This document shows, piece after piece, positions 8,335 to 16,737 of a stretch of DNA of 64,000 nt. The notes beneath the pieces are model-generated. The model saw only the letters and a program-made list of their open reading frames with translations, was not told the origin of the DNA and ran no database searches. The position numbers and the translations under genes were made by a program. Numbering within the stretch: position 1 is the first letter of the stretch; each line of letters starts with the position of its first letter. The stretch is from Pseudobutyrivibrio ruminis. GTDB taxonomy: Bacteria > Bacillota > Clostridia > Lachnospirales > Lachnospiraceae. The stretch spans positions 90,100 to 154,099 of the forward strand of contig SVER01000004.1 of assembly GCA_015057315.1 (NCBI GenBank). The letters are read 5' to 3'.

Positions 8335-9612
8335 ATGGCACGCATTGATGCTGCGTATAATTATTTCATGACTACCTATGGCGACAACATAGGCAATCGT
8401 TACGAATCTCATAAAAAGAGCGAATTACGCGACACGTACAATAAAATAGTCAAAGCCAACAAAGATTCTCCTCTGTACAAGATAAAAGATTCCGAGGATA
8501 TGGGTCAGTTTGCCATTGATATTAAAGAGCATGCTAATTCTATGGCTCTTTCAGTATCTAATCTTTCTTCCGCTGGGGAAGATATTTCATCTGTATTGGA
8601 CAAGAGAATCGCTTCATCTTCACAGCCAGATTCAGTAGAGGCTCTTTATGTAGGTGATGATGATTCAGTTGCAGATCCATTTACAATAGAGGTAGAGGAG
8701 CTTGCCAAACCACAGGTTAACACCGGTAATTTCTTACCTAGTGAAGGGCATGATTTTGCTGAAGGCCAATATTCATTTGATTTGGACATCAGAAATCATT
8801 CCTACGAGTTCCAGTTTAATGTTAACAAGGGTGAGACTGATCTAAACGTCCAAAACAAGATTGTCAGATTGCTCAACACCTCTGATGTTGGTCTTAGCGC
8901 TATGCTTATCTCTGATGATAGAACAGGTTCTAAGGCAATCCAGATTACTTCTAAGGCAACTGGAAAGAGTACTGATGAGAATTCGCTTTTTAATATTTCT
9001 TCTTCTATATCATGGCGTGAGCTTAACACCCTAGGTATAGATAATATTACACAGCAGCCATCTAATTCCAGCTTTAAGCTAAATGGAAATGCCCACGAAT
9101 CACTTTCCAATACATTTACTGTTAACAAGGCTTATGAGTTGGCTCTTAAGGCTCCATCAACAGGTGCGGTTCAGGTTGGATTGATGAACGACACCGAAGC
9201 CCTTTCCAAAGGAATCAACCAGCTATTAGACAGCTACAATGGAATGATTGATATCGGACTTAAATACAATGGTGCCCACCAGAATCGTACCTTGTTTAAC
9301 GAGATTTCTTCCATTGCACGAAATCAGGCTGATGGGCTTGCGCAGGTAGGCATTGCATCGGACAGCTTAGGTCACCTTACACTTGATAAAGATACCTTAG
9401 CTGATACAATAAACGGAATCAATAGTCGAGGCGCTTTCGATACCCTTAATGAACTAAAGGCTTCTATTTCACGAGCAGCCTCTAAGGCTTCTATTAATCC
9501 AATGGCTTATGTAGACAAGGCTGTTGTAGAATATAAGAACCCTGGAAAGTCTCTGGCTGCACCTTATGCAACTAGTGCTTATTCAGGAATGATGGTGAAT
9601 TATGGATTGTAA
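8335..9612 (+). CDS. FliD-like flagellar cap paralog, 425 residues
   Basis: The sequence resembles FliD in two places. The N-terminal half has a FliD-like stretch (FTIEVEELAKPQVNTG, then YSFDLDIRNHSYEFQFNV and GSKAIQITSKATG). The C-terminal part resembles FliD_C (LLDSYNGMIDIGLKY, then VGIASDSLGHLTLDKDTL). It lacks the usual FliD N-terminus (GLASGLDTEAI...), which is present in the full-length FliD at 17289-19427. It begins with a different helical segment. It is a single-gene unit with a strong ribosome site (AGGAGGGG) and a possible CsrA site. It may be an alternative cap, a minor filament protein or a secreted protein exported by the flagellar system. Confidence 0.65.
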   Translation: MARIDAAYNYFMTTYGDNIGNRYESHKKSELRDTYNKIVKANKDSPLYKIKDSEDMGQFAIDIKEHANSMALSVSNLSSAGEDISSVLDKRIASSSQPDSVEALYVGDDDSVADPFTIEVEELAKPQVNTGNFLPSEGHDFAEGQYSFDLDIRNHSYEFQFNVNKGETDLNVQNKIVRLLNTSDVGLSAMLISDDRTGSKAIQITSKATGKSTDENSLFNISSSISWRELNTLGIDNITQQPSNSSFKLNGNAHESLSNTFTVNKAYELALKAPSTGAVQVGLMNDTEALSKGINQLLDSYNGMIDIGLKYNGAHQNRTLFNEISSIARNQADGLAQVGIASDSLGHLTLDKDTLADTINGINSRGAFDTLNELKASISRAASKASINPMAYVDKAVVEYKNPGKSLAAPYATSAYSGMMVNYGL

Positions 9613-9616
9613 ATAA

Positions 9617-9644
9617 AATGGCTCAATCGAATGATTGAGTCATT
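9617..9644 (+). terminator. terminator after the FliD-like gene
   Basis: AATGGCTCAATC pairs with GATTGAGTCATT around a GAAT loop and is followed by TTGTTT. It starts 4 bp after the stop codon. Confidence 0.75.
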
Positions 9645-9655
9645 TTGTTTGCCAC

Positions 9656-9696
9656 GACGCACCCCCTTTGCCGAAGGCAATCACAATGGGTGCGTC
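9656..9696 (-). terminator. branched hairpin after the CgeB-like glycosyltransferase gene
   Basis: The outer stem GACGCACCC/GGGTGCGTC encloses a small inner hairpin TTGCC-GAA-GGCAA. It lies 7 bp beyond the glycosyltransferase stop. A U-run is not evident, so it may act in mRNA stability rather than strict termination. Confidence 0.5.
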
Positions 9697-9703
9697 TTCC
9701 CGA

Positions 9704-10861
9704 TTAAGCCTTTTTTATTATTTCCTCCAGCCTACTTTCATAGCTACACTGTGTAGCTACGTACTCTCTTCCTGCGGCGGCGATGGCCTTGCGCTCACTA
9801 TCGTGGGATAGGTAGTAGGCTGCTTTTTCGTAGAGGTCTTCATTACTGTAATACCACACCAGATGCTTCTCATTTTCAAACTGCATTGGCAGCTCTGCCT
9901 GGAAATTAGTAAGGCAAAAGCCACCGCTTCCTAAAATATCGTAAACACGAAGTGGCACTCCGCTTTTGATATTTGGAATAGTAATATTCAAATTTATCTT
10001 AGAGTTTTTGAAAACCAAAGGCATCTCTCTCCAGTAATCTACGCTTCCCCTATTTTTTACTCTCAGCAAATCATCTGTTTTCGAATTGGTATATACACTT
10101 ACATCATGATTCTTGGAAAGATTTATTAATATTCGTCGTCTTTGCTTTTCCGCTATTTTAAATCCAAGGGTAGTAACCGAAAATATAAGATTCAAATCTG
10201 ACAATGAATCTTCAGATTTATCAAGCTTAAAATAGTTTTCCAGCTCCATGAGAATATCAGGAGTCAACATCCTATCAACGATATTTACGCCCTGTAGATC
10301 ACGTTGGGCTTCCATAAGGGCCTCGAAATAACCTCGCAAATAATCTGGCAAGGTATACTCCATCTTATCGTAGGAATTCTTCTCATACAAAGAGCCTACA
10401 AAGCTAATGTCGTTGCGATATATGTCTTCATCTTTAGAATTAGCAAAAAGGTAGTCAAGTCTCTCGCAATTTACAGCCAGCGGCAAATGGTAAACATGCT
10501 CTACCCCCATCCCCTTAAACTCTTCCACATTGGTAAGATCAAACAGAAAAATGCGATTCACATCATTAAACACCGACTTGTGATACATAGAAATCAATGG
10601 ATTATCGCAGCTCCAGCACACGTATAAAATGCCGCATTCCTGACACACGTTGGAGATCAGCGGAAAATAATTTACGTTAAAAACAAATTCAAAGCTATCC
10701 CCTTTAATTATTCCACGAAGCTTCTCGGCAAACTCCTCGTCCACATCATAATTAAGAAGGTCCTGATAAACCTCCTCAACCTCATAGCCTAGCTTCTCAA
10801 AGCTAAATTTTATATCCTTGTAGTTATACGCCTTCCAGCGATACATTAATATTTTTCTCAT
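9704..10861 (-). CDS. CgeB-like glycosyltransferase (GT-B type)
   Basis: The 385-residue protein resembles the CgeB/DUF3880 family: an N-terminal half with FEFVFNVNYFPLISNVC and a C-terminal glycosyl-transferase domain with GVPLRVYDILGSGGFCLTNF and a helical end (AAAGREYVATQCSYESRLEEI). Such enzymes often lie next to flagellin genes and are thought to add sugars to surface proteins. It is the second gene of a two-gene unit, 22 bp behind the GT2/TPR protein. No good ribosome site precedes its ATG, so coupling to the upstream gene is likely. Flagellin as acceptor is inferred from position. Confidence 0.78.
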   Translation of the reverse strand: MRKILMYRWKAYNYKDIKFSFEKLGYEVEEVYQDLLNYDVDEEFAEKLRGIIKGDSFEFVFNVNYFPLISNVCQECGILYVCWSCDNPLISMYHKSVFNDVNRIFLFDLTNVEEFKGMGVEHVYHLPLAVNCERLDYLFANSKDEDIYRNDISFVGSLYEKNSYDKMEYTLPDYLRGYFEALMEAQRDLQGVNIVDRMLTPDILMELENYFKLDKSEDSLSDLNLIFSVTTLGFKIAEKQRRRILINLSKNHDVSVYTNSKTDDLLRVKNRGSVDYWREMPLVFKNSKINLNITIPNIKSGVPLRVYDILGSGGFCLTNFQAELPMQFENEKHLVWYYSNEDLYEKAAYYLSHDSERKAIAAAGREYVATQCSYESRLEEIIKKA

Positions 10862-10883
10862 AACTATAGTGTCATCGTAAAAT

Positions 10884-12749
10884 TTATAGATGCAATGTAT
10901 CTACTCCAAATGCTGTTTGTAGTAGGTTTATCAGTTGACGATATGTTGCGATTGCCTCTTTGGTGTGTCCGGTAGAATCAAGCTCTGCAATTTGGCCAAG
11001 GAGAGCTTCCTCCAGGTTGTACATTTCTTTAAATTTATCAGGTTGTGTACGTTTTGCCAGTTGAATCTTTTGGTAGACACTGTACTGCTGCAGCAATGCT
11101 AAAAGTGGCTTGTCCATCAAAGGTCTTCGCTCCATGGCATCCTTGATGGCATTCATAGCTCCTGTTATGTCTGTATCTTCAAGCTCGGTGAAACGAAGAA
11201 TATCCTCTGCCACAAGGACCTCGCGGTAGACTTTTTCTGTCTCGGCTTGTGGCTCCATCCACTCTAGGTGAGTCTTGTGCCAAAGCAATACAGTCTGGGC
11301 ATATTTGATTAAATCATCCTGTATATTAGAATATGTTCCAAAATCCTCAGCTTCATTTAGCCTGTGCTCCATCAGGCGCACCTCAAGGAATAAATCCATT
11401 TCCTTTTTGCCCTTGGTTTCTGCAAAAGCCGCCTTCAGATTTTCTAGGTCTTTAATATCAAGCTTATCTGCATGGATATCTATTTCGTTTTCGATTGCAT
11501 CTCTTGAGCCTGGGCGGATAAAGAATTTTTCCAGTACATCCCTTAGCTCCTTTTTGGGCCCAAGTTCAGCAGATTTCGAAAGAATCTCTACTAAAAAGCC
11601 TCTGTTAAGGCGAAGTACGGGACTATTCCAGGATAGTCTTCTGTAATAGTGAACTAGTGGACCATAATCGTTGTTTCTCAGGCCACAGCTCATTAGATAG
11701 GCATATATAGATTCTACGTAGTTATCATCGAATACATCGTTTATAAAAATGCCTCCCTGCAAGAATACCATGCCCTCATCATCTTTATGCTTTTCGTATA
11801 TCTTCAAATAATAATTAGATGCCTTCACGCATTCATCATTCATTTCCTTCATAAACATGATCCGGGCGGCATATAATGTGAGCTTTGCTTTTGGTATCTC
11901 CATGATTTCATCAGAAGACATTTGCTTGTTATACAGCTCTAAAAGCTCATCCCATTTCTTTAAATCCGTCATGGCTATCGCCATTCCTACTACAAAGGTA
12001 GCGCGGTACCTGATGGAATCGCTTTCGTCTATTTCAAAGGACTTCTTGTACCCCTCCTGACAAATTGACAGTAGCTCCTCATACTCTTCGATAGCTCTAT
12101 ACTCCTGGGCCAGCTGGAATGGCCAACGCAGATTGTTTGGCTGTTCTACCATCATATCCTTTAATAAAGGAATATTTCGCATTGAATGCCTTCTATTATC
12201 CTCGGCATTTTTGTAGATATATCCAAAATGACCTGCTCTGGCGTCTAAAAACATTGCGTTACCAAAGGCTGGCTCGATATATTCGTGAACCTTGCCGATA
12301 AATACGGTCTCTGGGGTGACTGCGCACATTCTTACAACCCCCACATCCTGATATTCAATGGCTTCAAAATCCAGGTAGTTCCTTTGGAAATAGCCGCCTA
12401 TATTATAGGTCAAGCAATCCTCTTCCTTGAAAAATTTGATGATATTTGTGGTATCCAAAAACCATTCATCATCATCTATAAATAAAAACATTTTTCCGTT
12501 TGCCTGATCAAGCTGGAAGTTTCTTGCCTTAGCGAAATCGTTGCACCATTCAAACTCAAAGACTTCATCTGCATACTTTTCCACAATAGCTCTGGTTTCA
12601 GGGCTGCAGCCTGTATCTACCACCTGAATTTCAGAATCGATTGCTTCTCTGATTGGCATCAAGGATTTAAGGCAGCGCTCTGTTGTTTCTGCCCTGCCAC
12701 AACACAATAGTCCAATTGTAAGAAGCTTTGTCTTTGGTTTATTATTCAT
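10884..12749 (-). CDS. family 2 glycosyltransferase with long C-terminal helical (TPR-like) region
   Basis: The N-terminal ~230 residues are a GT-A domain: LLTIGLLCCGRAETTERCLKS, IQVVDTGCSPET, and the DxD-type motif FIDDDEWF near residues 91-98. The remaining ~390 residues are helical with TPR-like pairs (for example WPFQLAQEYRAIEEYEELL). The overall 621-residue build matches SunS-like or TPR-fused GT2 enzymes that glycosylate peptides or flagellins. The start has AGAGGGT before ATG. With the CgeB-like gene and flagellin nearby, a role in flagellin modification is likely but not shown. Confidence 0.8.
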   Translation of the reverse strand: MNNKPKTKLLTIGLLCCGRAETTERCLKSLMPIREAIDSEIQVVDTGCSPETRAIVEKYADEVFEFEWCNDFAKARNFQLDQANGKMFLFIDDDEWFLDTTNIIKFFKEEDCLTYNIGGYFQRNYLDFEAIEYQDVGVVRMCAVTPETVFIGKVHEYIEPAFGNAMFLDARAGHFGYIYKNAEDNRRHSMRNIPLLKDMMVEQPNNLRWPFQLAQEYRAIEEYEELLSICQEGYKKSFEIDESDSIRYRATFVVGMAIAMTDLKKWDELLELYNKQMSSDEIMEIPKAKLTLYAARIMFMKEMNDECVKASNYYLKIYEKHKDDEGMVFLQGGIFINDVFDDNYVESIYAYLMSCGLRNNDYGPLVHYYRRLSWNSPVLRLNRGFLVEILSKSAELGPKKELRDVLEKFFIRPGSRDAIENEIDIHADKLDIKDLENLKAAFAETKGKKEMDLFLEVRLMEHRLNEAEDFGTYSNIQDDLIKYAQTVLLWHKTHLEWMEPQAETEKVYREVLVAEDILRFTELEDTDITGAMNAIKDAMERRPLMDKPLLALLQQYSVYQKIQLAKRTQPDKFKEMYNLEEALLGQIAELDSTGHTKEAIATYRQLINLLQTAFGVDTLHL

Positions 12750-12776
12750 ACCCTCTTCCTTCCCCTTTAATTGCTA

Positions 12777-12802
12777 AAAGGCTCGTCCTTCGACGAGCCT
12801 TA
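12777..12802 (-). terminator. intrinsic terminator after the 165-residue gene
   Basis: AAGGCTCGTC pairs with GACGAGCCTT around a 4-nt loop (CTTC), followed by TTTT in the minus direction. It separates the unknown helical protein gene from the glycosyltransferase unit. Confidence 0.8.
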
Positions 12803-12813
12803 CTATAATCTTT

Positions 12814-13311
12814 TTAGTATGTTCCAATAATGAGTGGTCTGTACATTTCCTCTCCTTCTGTGAGGCCTTCCACCTTGCCCAAGCAACTATCAATCAATCT
12901 GTTGATTTCGTTTGCCACGATTTTCTTCTCCCCTGGGGCATCTACAAGTCCTCTAAAGTCATATACATCAATACTTCTAATTTCTATTATTCTGTTTTCT
13001 ATATCCTGTATAATTTCGCTTAACACCCAAGCGATTTTATCTGAGTGCTGTACGATTAATTCTGTGTCTTTTAAGTTCTCACTTATATCGTAAATCATAT
13101 TGCAGTAGTTTTCAAACTTTTCTACGATATCTGAGTAATCCATTCCCATGGATTCGAGGTATTCTCCTAAAACTAAGGCTTTCTGCTGACATCCGATTAG
13201 TACTTGTAAGTCTGCTGAATCATCGCCAGTTGCTCCATTCTCAAATCTGTGGTTGGCTGTGTAGAGCTCTAAAACCATTGTTAACATCTTGCTTCTTGTA
13301 AAATATGCCAT
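12814..13311 (-). CDS. unknown helical protein in the flagellin/glycosyltransferase region
   Basis: I do not recognise this 165-residue, mostly helical, acidic protein. It has no signal peptide, membrane segment or cysteine cluster. Visible features are a long amphipathic middle region (DYSDIVEKFENYCNMIYDISENLK...HSDKIAWVLSEIIQDI) and a conserved-looking C-terminus ending PLIIGTY. The start has GAGGTAAGGCTT before ATG. It stands between two flagellin-related units with its own terminator. Its size and helical character would suit a secretion chaperone or assembly factor, but that is a guess. Confidence 0.65.
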   Translation of the reverse strand: MAYFTRSKMLTMVLELYTANHRFENGATGDDSADLQVLIGCQQKALVLGEYLESMGMDYSDIVEKFENYCNMIYDISENLKDTELIVQHSDKIAWVLSEIIQDIENRIIEIRSIDVYDFRGLVDAPGEKKIVANEINRLIDSCLGKVEGLTEGEEMYRPLIIGTY

Positions 13312-13340
13312 AAGCCTTACCTCATTTCTATTATGTGAAT

Positions 13341-13390
13341 CCCCCTCATCCGTCCCTTCGGGACACCTTCTCCCCTTTAGGGGCGAAGGC
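13341..13390. repeat. dispersed REP-like palindromic element, copy 1
   Basis: CCCCCTCATCCGTC is followed by two hairpins, GTCCC-TTC-GGGAC and CCTTCTCCCC-TTTA-GGGGCGAAGG. A related element occurs at 16738-16787. Elements of this form (CCTCATCCGTC...CCTTC.CCC) are common in gut Clostridia. Confidence 0.6.
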
Positions 13391-13446
13391 TATGAGTAAG
13401 GAAATTATTTTCATTTCTCAAATATTTAGTTGTCTTTTAAAATCAT

Positions 13447-13470
13447 CCCCACCTCTTAATCGAGGTGGGG
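13447..13470 (-). terminator. flagellin terminator
   Basis: CCCCACCTC pairs with GAGGTGGGG around TTAATC, followed on the minus strand by ATGATTTT. It is 28 bp beyond the flagellin stop, as expected for a highly expressed gene. Confidence 0.8.
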
Positions 13471-13498
13471 AGATTATTTTATGGTATCAATCTTAGGA

Positions 13499-15088
13499 TT
13501 ACTGGAGTAAGTTCATAACACCCTGTGTAGCCTGATTTGCCTGAGCAAGCATTGACTGACCTGCCTGCTGGAGGATGTTATTCTTAGAGTACTCAACCAT
13601 CTGGTCTGCCATATCTGTATCACGGATACGAGACTCAGCTGATTCTGTGTTCTCAACTACGTTGTCGAGGTTCTTGATAGAGTGCTCTAATCTGTTCTGA
13701 ATAGCACCAAGTTCTGCACGCTGTGCTGATACTCTCTGGATTGCATCTGCGATAGCATCGATTGCGTATGTAGCTGCCTTACCAGTTGCATCGGATACGT
13801 TAATTCCGTTAATACCGATTGACTTAGAGTTCATAGCCTCGATAGAAACGTTAATCTTGTTTGACATTGCTGCGTCAGCACCAACATGAAGGTTAAGTGT
13901 AAGTGCGTTCTGTACGTTTACATGGCCTTTATTGATTGAGAAGCTGATTGTTGTTGCTGGCTGATCTTCACCACCAACTCTCTGTGTAATGTTGTTTGCC
14001 TTCCAATAGTATGCGCCATCCTTTTCCCAAGGATTTTCAGTTTTTGCATCGGCTGTTGAATGCATTCCAACTGTTGACTTTGGTGGATCCTGATTCTTTA
14101 GTGCATCAATTTTTGCCTGCGTTGCCCATTTATCAACATCTGCTGCACCATCTGTAGCACCTACTGAAGATGCTGCCTTAAGCTCGATAGCTACCATGTT
14201 GTAAGCTGCTGTTGCTCTGATAAGTGTTGCATTAGCTTTATCAATACCAGTATCTGGATCGTATGTATCTGAGAATCTTGTTACTTCATTACCATTATAT
14301 TTAAGTGTAGATCCTGCTACGATAAGGTTCTTAAGATAACCATTTGTAACCTTGGCGTTTGCAACATCACTAGCATCACCAGAAATGATTGTGTATGTCT
14401 TTCCATCGATGGAAATTGTATCACCTGCTGTAAGGTGCCAGCCCTGTGTATCTGCATATGTTGTTTCATTAAACATATCAGGTGTAAACTTAAGAGCCTT
14501 TGCTACTTCTTCGTTTCTAAGTGCACCGATTGTGTACTGTGTTCCACCGATTCTATACTTCTCACCTGCTTCAAGAGACTCCATTGTGAATGTAGCTCTT
14601 GTAGAGTTCTGTACTAATGTACCTTCAAGACCTGCATCATGAGCATCGATATACATCTTCTTAAGTCCGATATCACCCTTTAATAAGAATGTCTCGTTGA
14701 ACTTTGTTGTAGATGCAATACGATCGATTTCCTGAGAAAGCTGTGTAATTTCGTTCTGGATATCATCACGATCTGATTCTGAGTTTGTACCGTTGGCTGC
14801 CTGTACTGCCAATTCGTTCATTCTCTGAAGCATGTCGTGAACTTCTGTGAGGGCACCTTCAGCTGTCTGTACTGAAGATACACCGTCAGATGCGTTTGTA
14901 GAAGCCTGGCTAAGACCTCGGATCTGCTTCCTCATCTTTTCAGAAATTGAAAGTCCTGCTGCATCATCTGCTGCACGGTTGATTTTAAATCCAGATGAAA
15001 GTTTCTCTGTAGACTTCGACTGAGAAGCTGTCGTAATGTTCAATGTTCTTGAAGCATTTGCTGCCTGCATATTGTGTTGTACTACCAT
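13499..15088 (-). CDS. hag: flagellin (filament subunit)
   Basis: The protein has the canonical D0/D1 ends: an N-terminus MVVQHNMQAANASRTLN with KLSSGFKINRAADDAAGLSISEKM, and a C-terminus with RAELGAIQNRLEHSIKN, VENTESAESRIRDTDMADQM and ANQATQGVMNLLQ. A variable domain of about 240 residues lies between them, making it 529 residues, larger than the ~275 of B. subtilis Hag. The start at 15088 is chosen because GGAGGAATTAACT precedes it; an earlier in-frame ATG 15 bp upstream lacks one. A sigma-28 promoter lies at 15249-15275 and a CsrA-like site at 15154-15164. It is a one-gene unit with its own terminator. The neighbouring glycosyltransferases suggest the filament may be glycosylated. Confidence 0.97.
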   Translation of the reverse strand: MVVQHNMQAANASRTLNITTASQSKSTEKLSSGFKINRAADDAAGLSISEKMRKQIRGLSQASTNASDGVSSVQTAEGALTEVHDMLQRMNELAVQAANGTNSESDRDDIQNEITQLSQEIDRIASTTKFNETFLLKGDIGLKKMYIDAHDAGLEGTLVQNSTRATFTMESLEAGEKYRIGGTQYTIGALRNEEVAKALKFTPDMFNETTYADTQGWHLTAGDTISIDGKTYTIISGDASDVANAKVTNGYLKNLIVAGSTLKYNGNEVTRFSDTYDPDTGIDKANATLIRATAAYNMVAIELKAASSVGATDGAADVDKWATQAKIDALKNQDPPKSTVGMHSTADAKTENPWEKDGAYYWKANNITQRVGGEDQPATTISFSINKGHVNVQNALTLNLHVGADAAMSNKINVSIEAMNSKSIGINGINVSDATGKAATYAIDAIADAIQRVSAQRAELGAIQNRLEHSIKNLDNVVENTESAESRIRDTDMADQMVEYSKNNILQQAGQSMLAQANQATQGVMNLLQ

Positions 15089-15153
15089 AGTTAATTCCTC
15101 CATGAGATTCTGCTAATTCCTTTTAGCATTTAAATCCGTTTTTTTGATAGCCC

Positions 15154-15164
15154 AACATCCGTGT
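15154..15164 (-). promoter_or_regulatory. CsrA-like binding site in the flagellin 5' leader
   Basis: On the minus strand ACACGGATGTT closely matches the CsrA consensus (ACA-GGAUGU), and ACA/TGT can pair so that CGGA is in a loop. It lies about 66 nt upstream of the start, and GGAGGA at the ribosome site is a second GGA. In B. subtilis two such sites let CsrA repress hag. csrA and fliW are encoded nearby at 20.0-20.7 kb. Confidence 0.55.
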
Positions 15165-15248
15165 CTGGCCTGGTTATTAAATTTAAATAAGATTCGAATT
15201 CGATTTGTAAGGTGCTGCTGATTAGTTCATTTGTTCCTTACACCTTAT

Positions 15249-15275
15249 TTATCGAGACACATTCTGAAAACTTTA
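15249..15275 (-). promoter_or_regulatory. sigma-28 (SigD) promoter of flagellin
   Basis: On the minus strand TAAA, 15 bp, then CTCGATAA matches the flagellar sigma-28 consensus TAAA-N15-GCCGATAA apart from one position. It would give a leader of about 150 nt. Confidence 0.8.
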
Positions 15276-15485
15276 GTCTTTTTTAGAAAATTTTTTATTT
15301 TTATTCCTTTTTGGTTACTTTTGGGGTATAAGCAAAAAGTCGCTAAAGCCTTGATTTTACTGGTTTTTTGCGCCTTTAATTTTTGTTAAAATTTATAACA
15401 TTTTTTTTGTTAAAAATGCTATTATTGTGTCTAATCAGCTATATTTAAAGAATCTTTTTAGCTTCTTTTGATTCATTTTCTTTTC

Positions 15486-15950
15486 TATAAGCCTTCGTTT
15501 TACATCAGTTATAAGTGTTATTTTTATGTTTCCATATTCCACTTACCACCTTCTGAAAAAAGTTAAGTGCAATTTTCCAAGCATCTTAAAAAGCTTACTA
15601 TTTTAAGGCCTAGTTAAGTGCATTCCTCATTATCTCCAATTACACTTACCAAATATGTAAGTGTTTTCAATTCTCCTGGACTAACCACTTACATCACCTC
15701 TGAAAAAGTGCGTTTTTTATTAGATTCTTACCAAAACACTTAACTTTTTAAAATAGGTGATAAGTGTTTTTCTCTTATAAACAAATACCGCTTAACAATT
15801 TCAATAAAAGTTAAGTGTAATTACTAATCTAATAAATTCACTTAACAGAATTTCTCGTAATAGTTAAGTGAATATCTCCAAAATAGATTTCCACTTAAAA
15901 GTAAGAAATGCTGTTAAGTGGTATATTTATTTTTGAAAATAAACTTAACT
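15486..15950. repeat. ~51-bp-period array of inverted CACTTAAC / GTTAAGTG motifs
   Basis: Strong plus-orientation GTTAAGTG-like motifs start at 15562, 15613, 15657 (GTAAGTG), 15759 (GATAAGTG), 15810, 15863 and 15913. Inverted CACTTAAC-like motifs start at 15540, 15643, 15686, 15737, 15789, 15839, 15892 and 15942. Spacing alternates about 21-24 and 29 bp, a repeat of about 51 bp (44-53). Bases next to the stems change together, for example ACACTTAC/GTAAGTGT, TTCACTTAAC/GTTAAGTGAA and CCACTTA/TAAGTGG, as if pairing is kept. No ORF spans it. It lies between the FliT/FlgN-like gene and the flagellin promoter. Function unknown. Confidence 0.85.
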
Positions 15951-16075
15951 TTGTGTTGGCTTTTTAATCTCAAAAACCAGGATTAATCTCTACTACAAGA
16001 AATCCGCTTTATTCCATCCCATTTTGCTTAATTTTAAGATGAACTAACCCCAGTACACTAGCCCTATTACTAAAA

Positions 16076-16101
16076 CAGGCCTTGCAAAGCTGCAAGGCCT
16101 G
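16076..16101 (-). terminator. terminator after the FliT/FlgN-like gene
   Basis: CAGGCCTTGC pairs with GCAAGGCCTG around AAAGCT, followed on the minus strand by TTTTAG. It begins 13 bp past the stop. Confidence 0.85.
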
Positions 16102-16113
16102 AATTCACATATC

Positions 16114-16596
16114 TTATTTCTTTTTATCCAGGAATGCTGGGTCCGCTGTAGTCTGTGGGCTCATCATGTGCTTATAATAAGATGAAACTACATCAGATGA
16201 TTTTTTGATTTCACGTGCCTCTTTTTTTATGTTTGCAAATCTGGTTTTGGCATATTCCTTGTTGCGATATTCTGAAGCTTCCACATCTGCTGTAAGGGCT
16301 GTCACCTTTTTTATCAGCTCCTGCATCAGGCGTATTTCATCTGCATAGGTGTCCCTGTCAGCTTCTATAATAGCCTTAACCCTGTTAAATAGCTGCTCAA
16401 AGCCATCATCAAGCATTATAATTCGCTCGATTAGCTCAGACTTCATGTTCATATTTTTCTCCAAATCATCTGGAGTAGAATTAGGATCCTTGAGAATTGC
16501 CTCCTGTTCCTTATTCCTAATAGTAAGCACCCTTAGCACATCAGCTTTCTTCTCTAGCGATTCCCTAAGCATCACAACATAATCCATATTTTCCAT
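16114..16596 (-). CDS. helical flagellar chaperone-like protein (FliT/FlgN type, uncertain)
   Basis: The 160-residue protein is almost entirely helical with heptad-like stretches (YVVMLRESLEKKADVLRVL, IERIIMLDDGFEQLFNRVKAI) and a Lys-rich tail. This build suits FlgN/FliT-type export chaperones or a FliJ-like coiled coil. A more typical FlgN is encoded at 26135-26647, so this one may serve FliD or flagellin. The start has AGGAGGAGATAGGT before ATG. It follows fliS after a 229-bp gap holding a REP-like repeat, so it may be a separate unit. The assignment rests on size, composition and location only. Confidence 0.55.
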   Translation of the reverse strand: MENMDYVVMLRESLEKKADVLRVLTIRNKEQEAILKDPNSTPDDLEKNMNMKSELIERIIMLDDGFEQLFNRVKAIIEADRDTYADEIRLMQELIKKVTALTADVEASEYRNKEYAKTRFANIKKEAREIKKSSDVVSSYYKHMMSPQTTADPAFLDKKK

Positions 16597-16737
16597 ACCT
16601 ATCTCCTCCTAGTCCGTATTCTCTACGCAGACAAAAATTATATTACTACGGTCAGCTTAGAATGCTTCGCTTTAGTAATATTATTATTGCCTACTATGAA
16701 TACTCATCTAATAACGTTACCGTAACCAGTGAACACG

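Noticed and set aside
15486..15950. CRISPR-like array
   Set aside because: The repeated core is only 7-8 bp, alternates in orientation and has no constant repeat of 24 or more bases; no cas genes are present.
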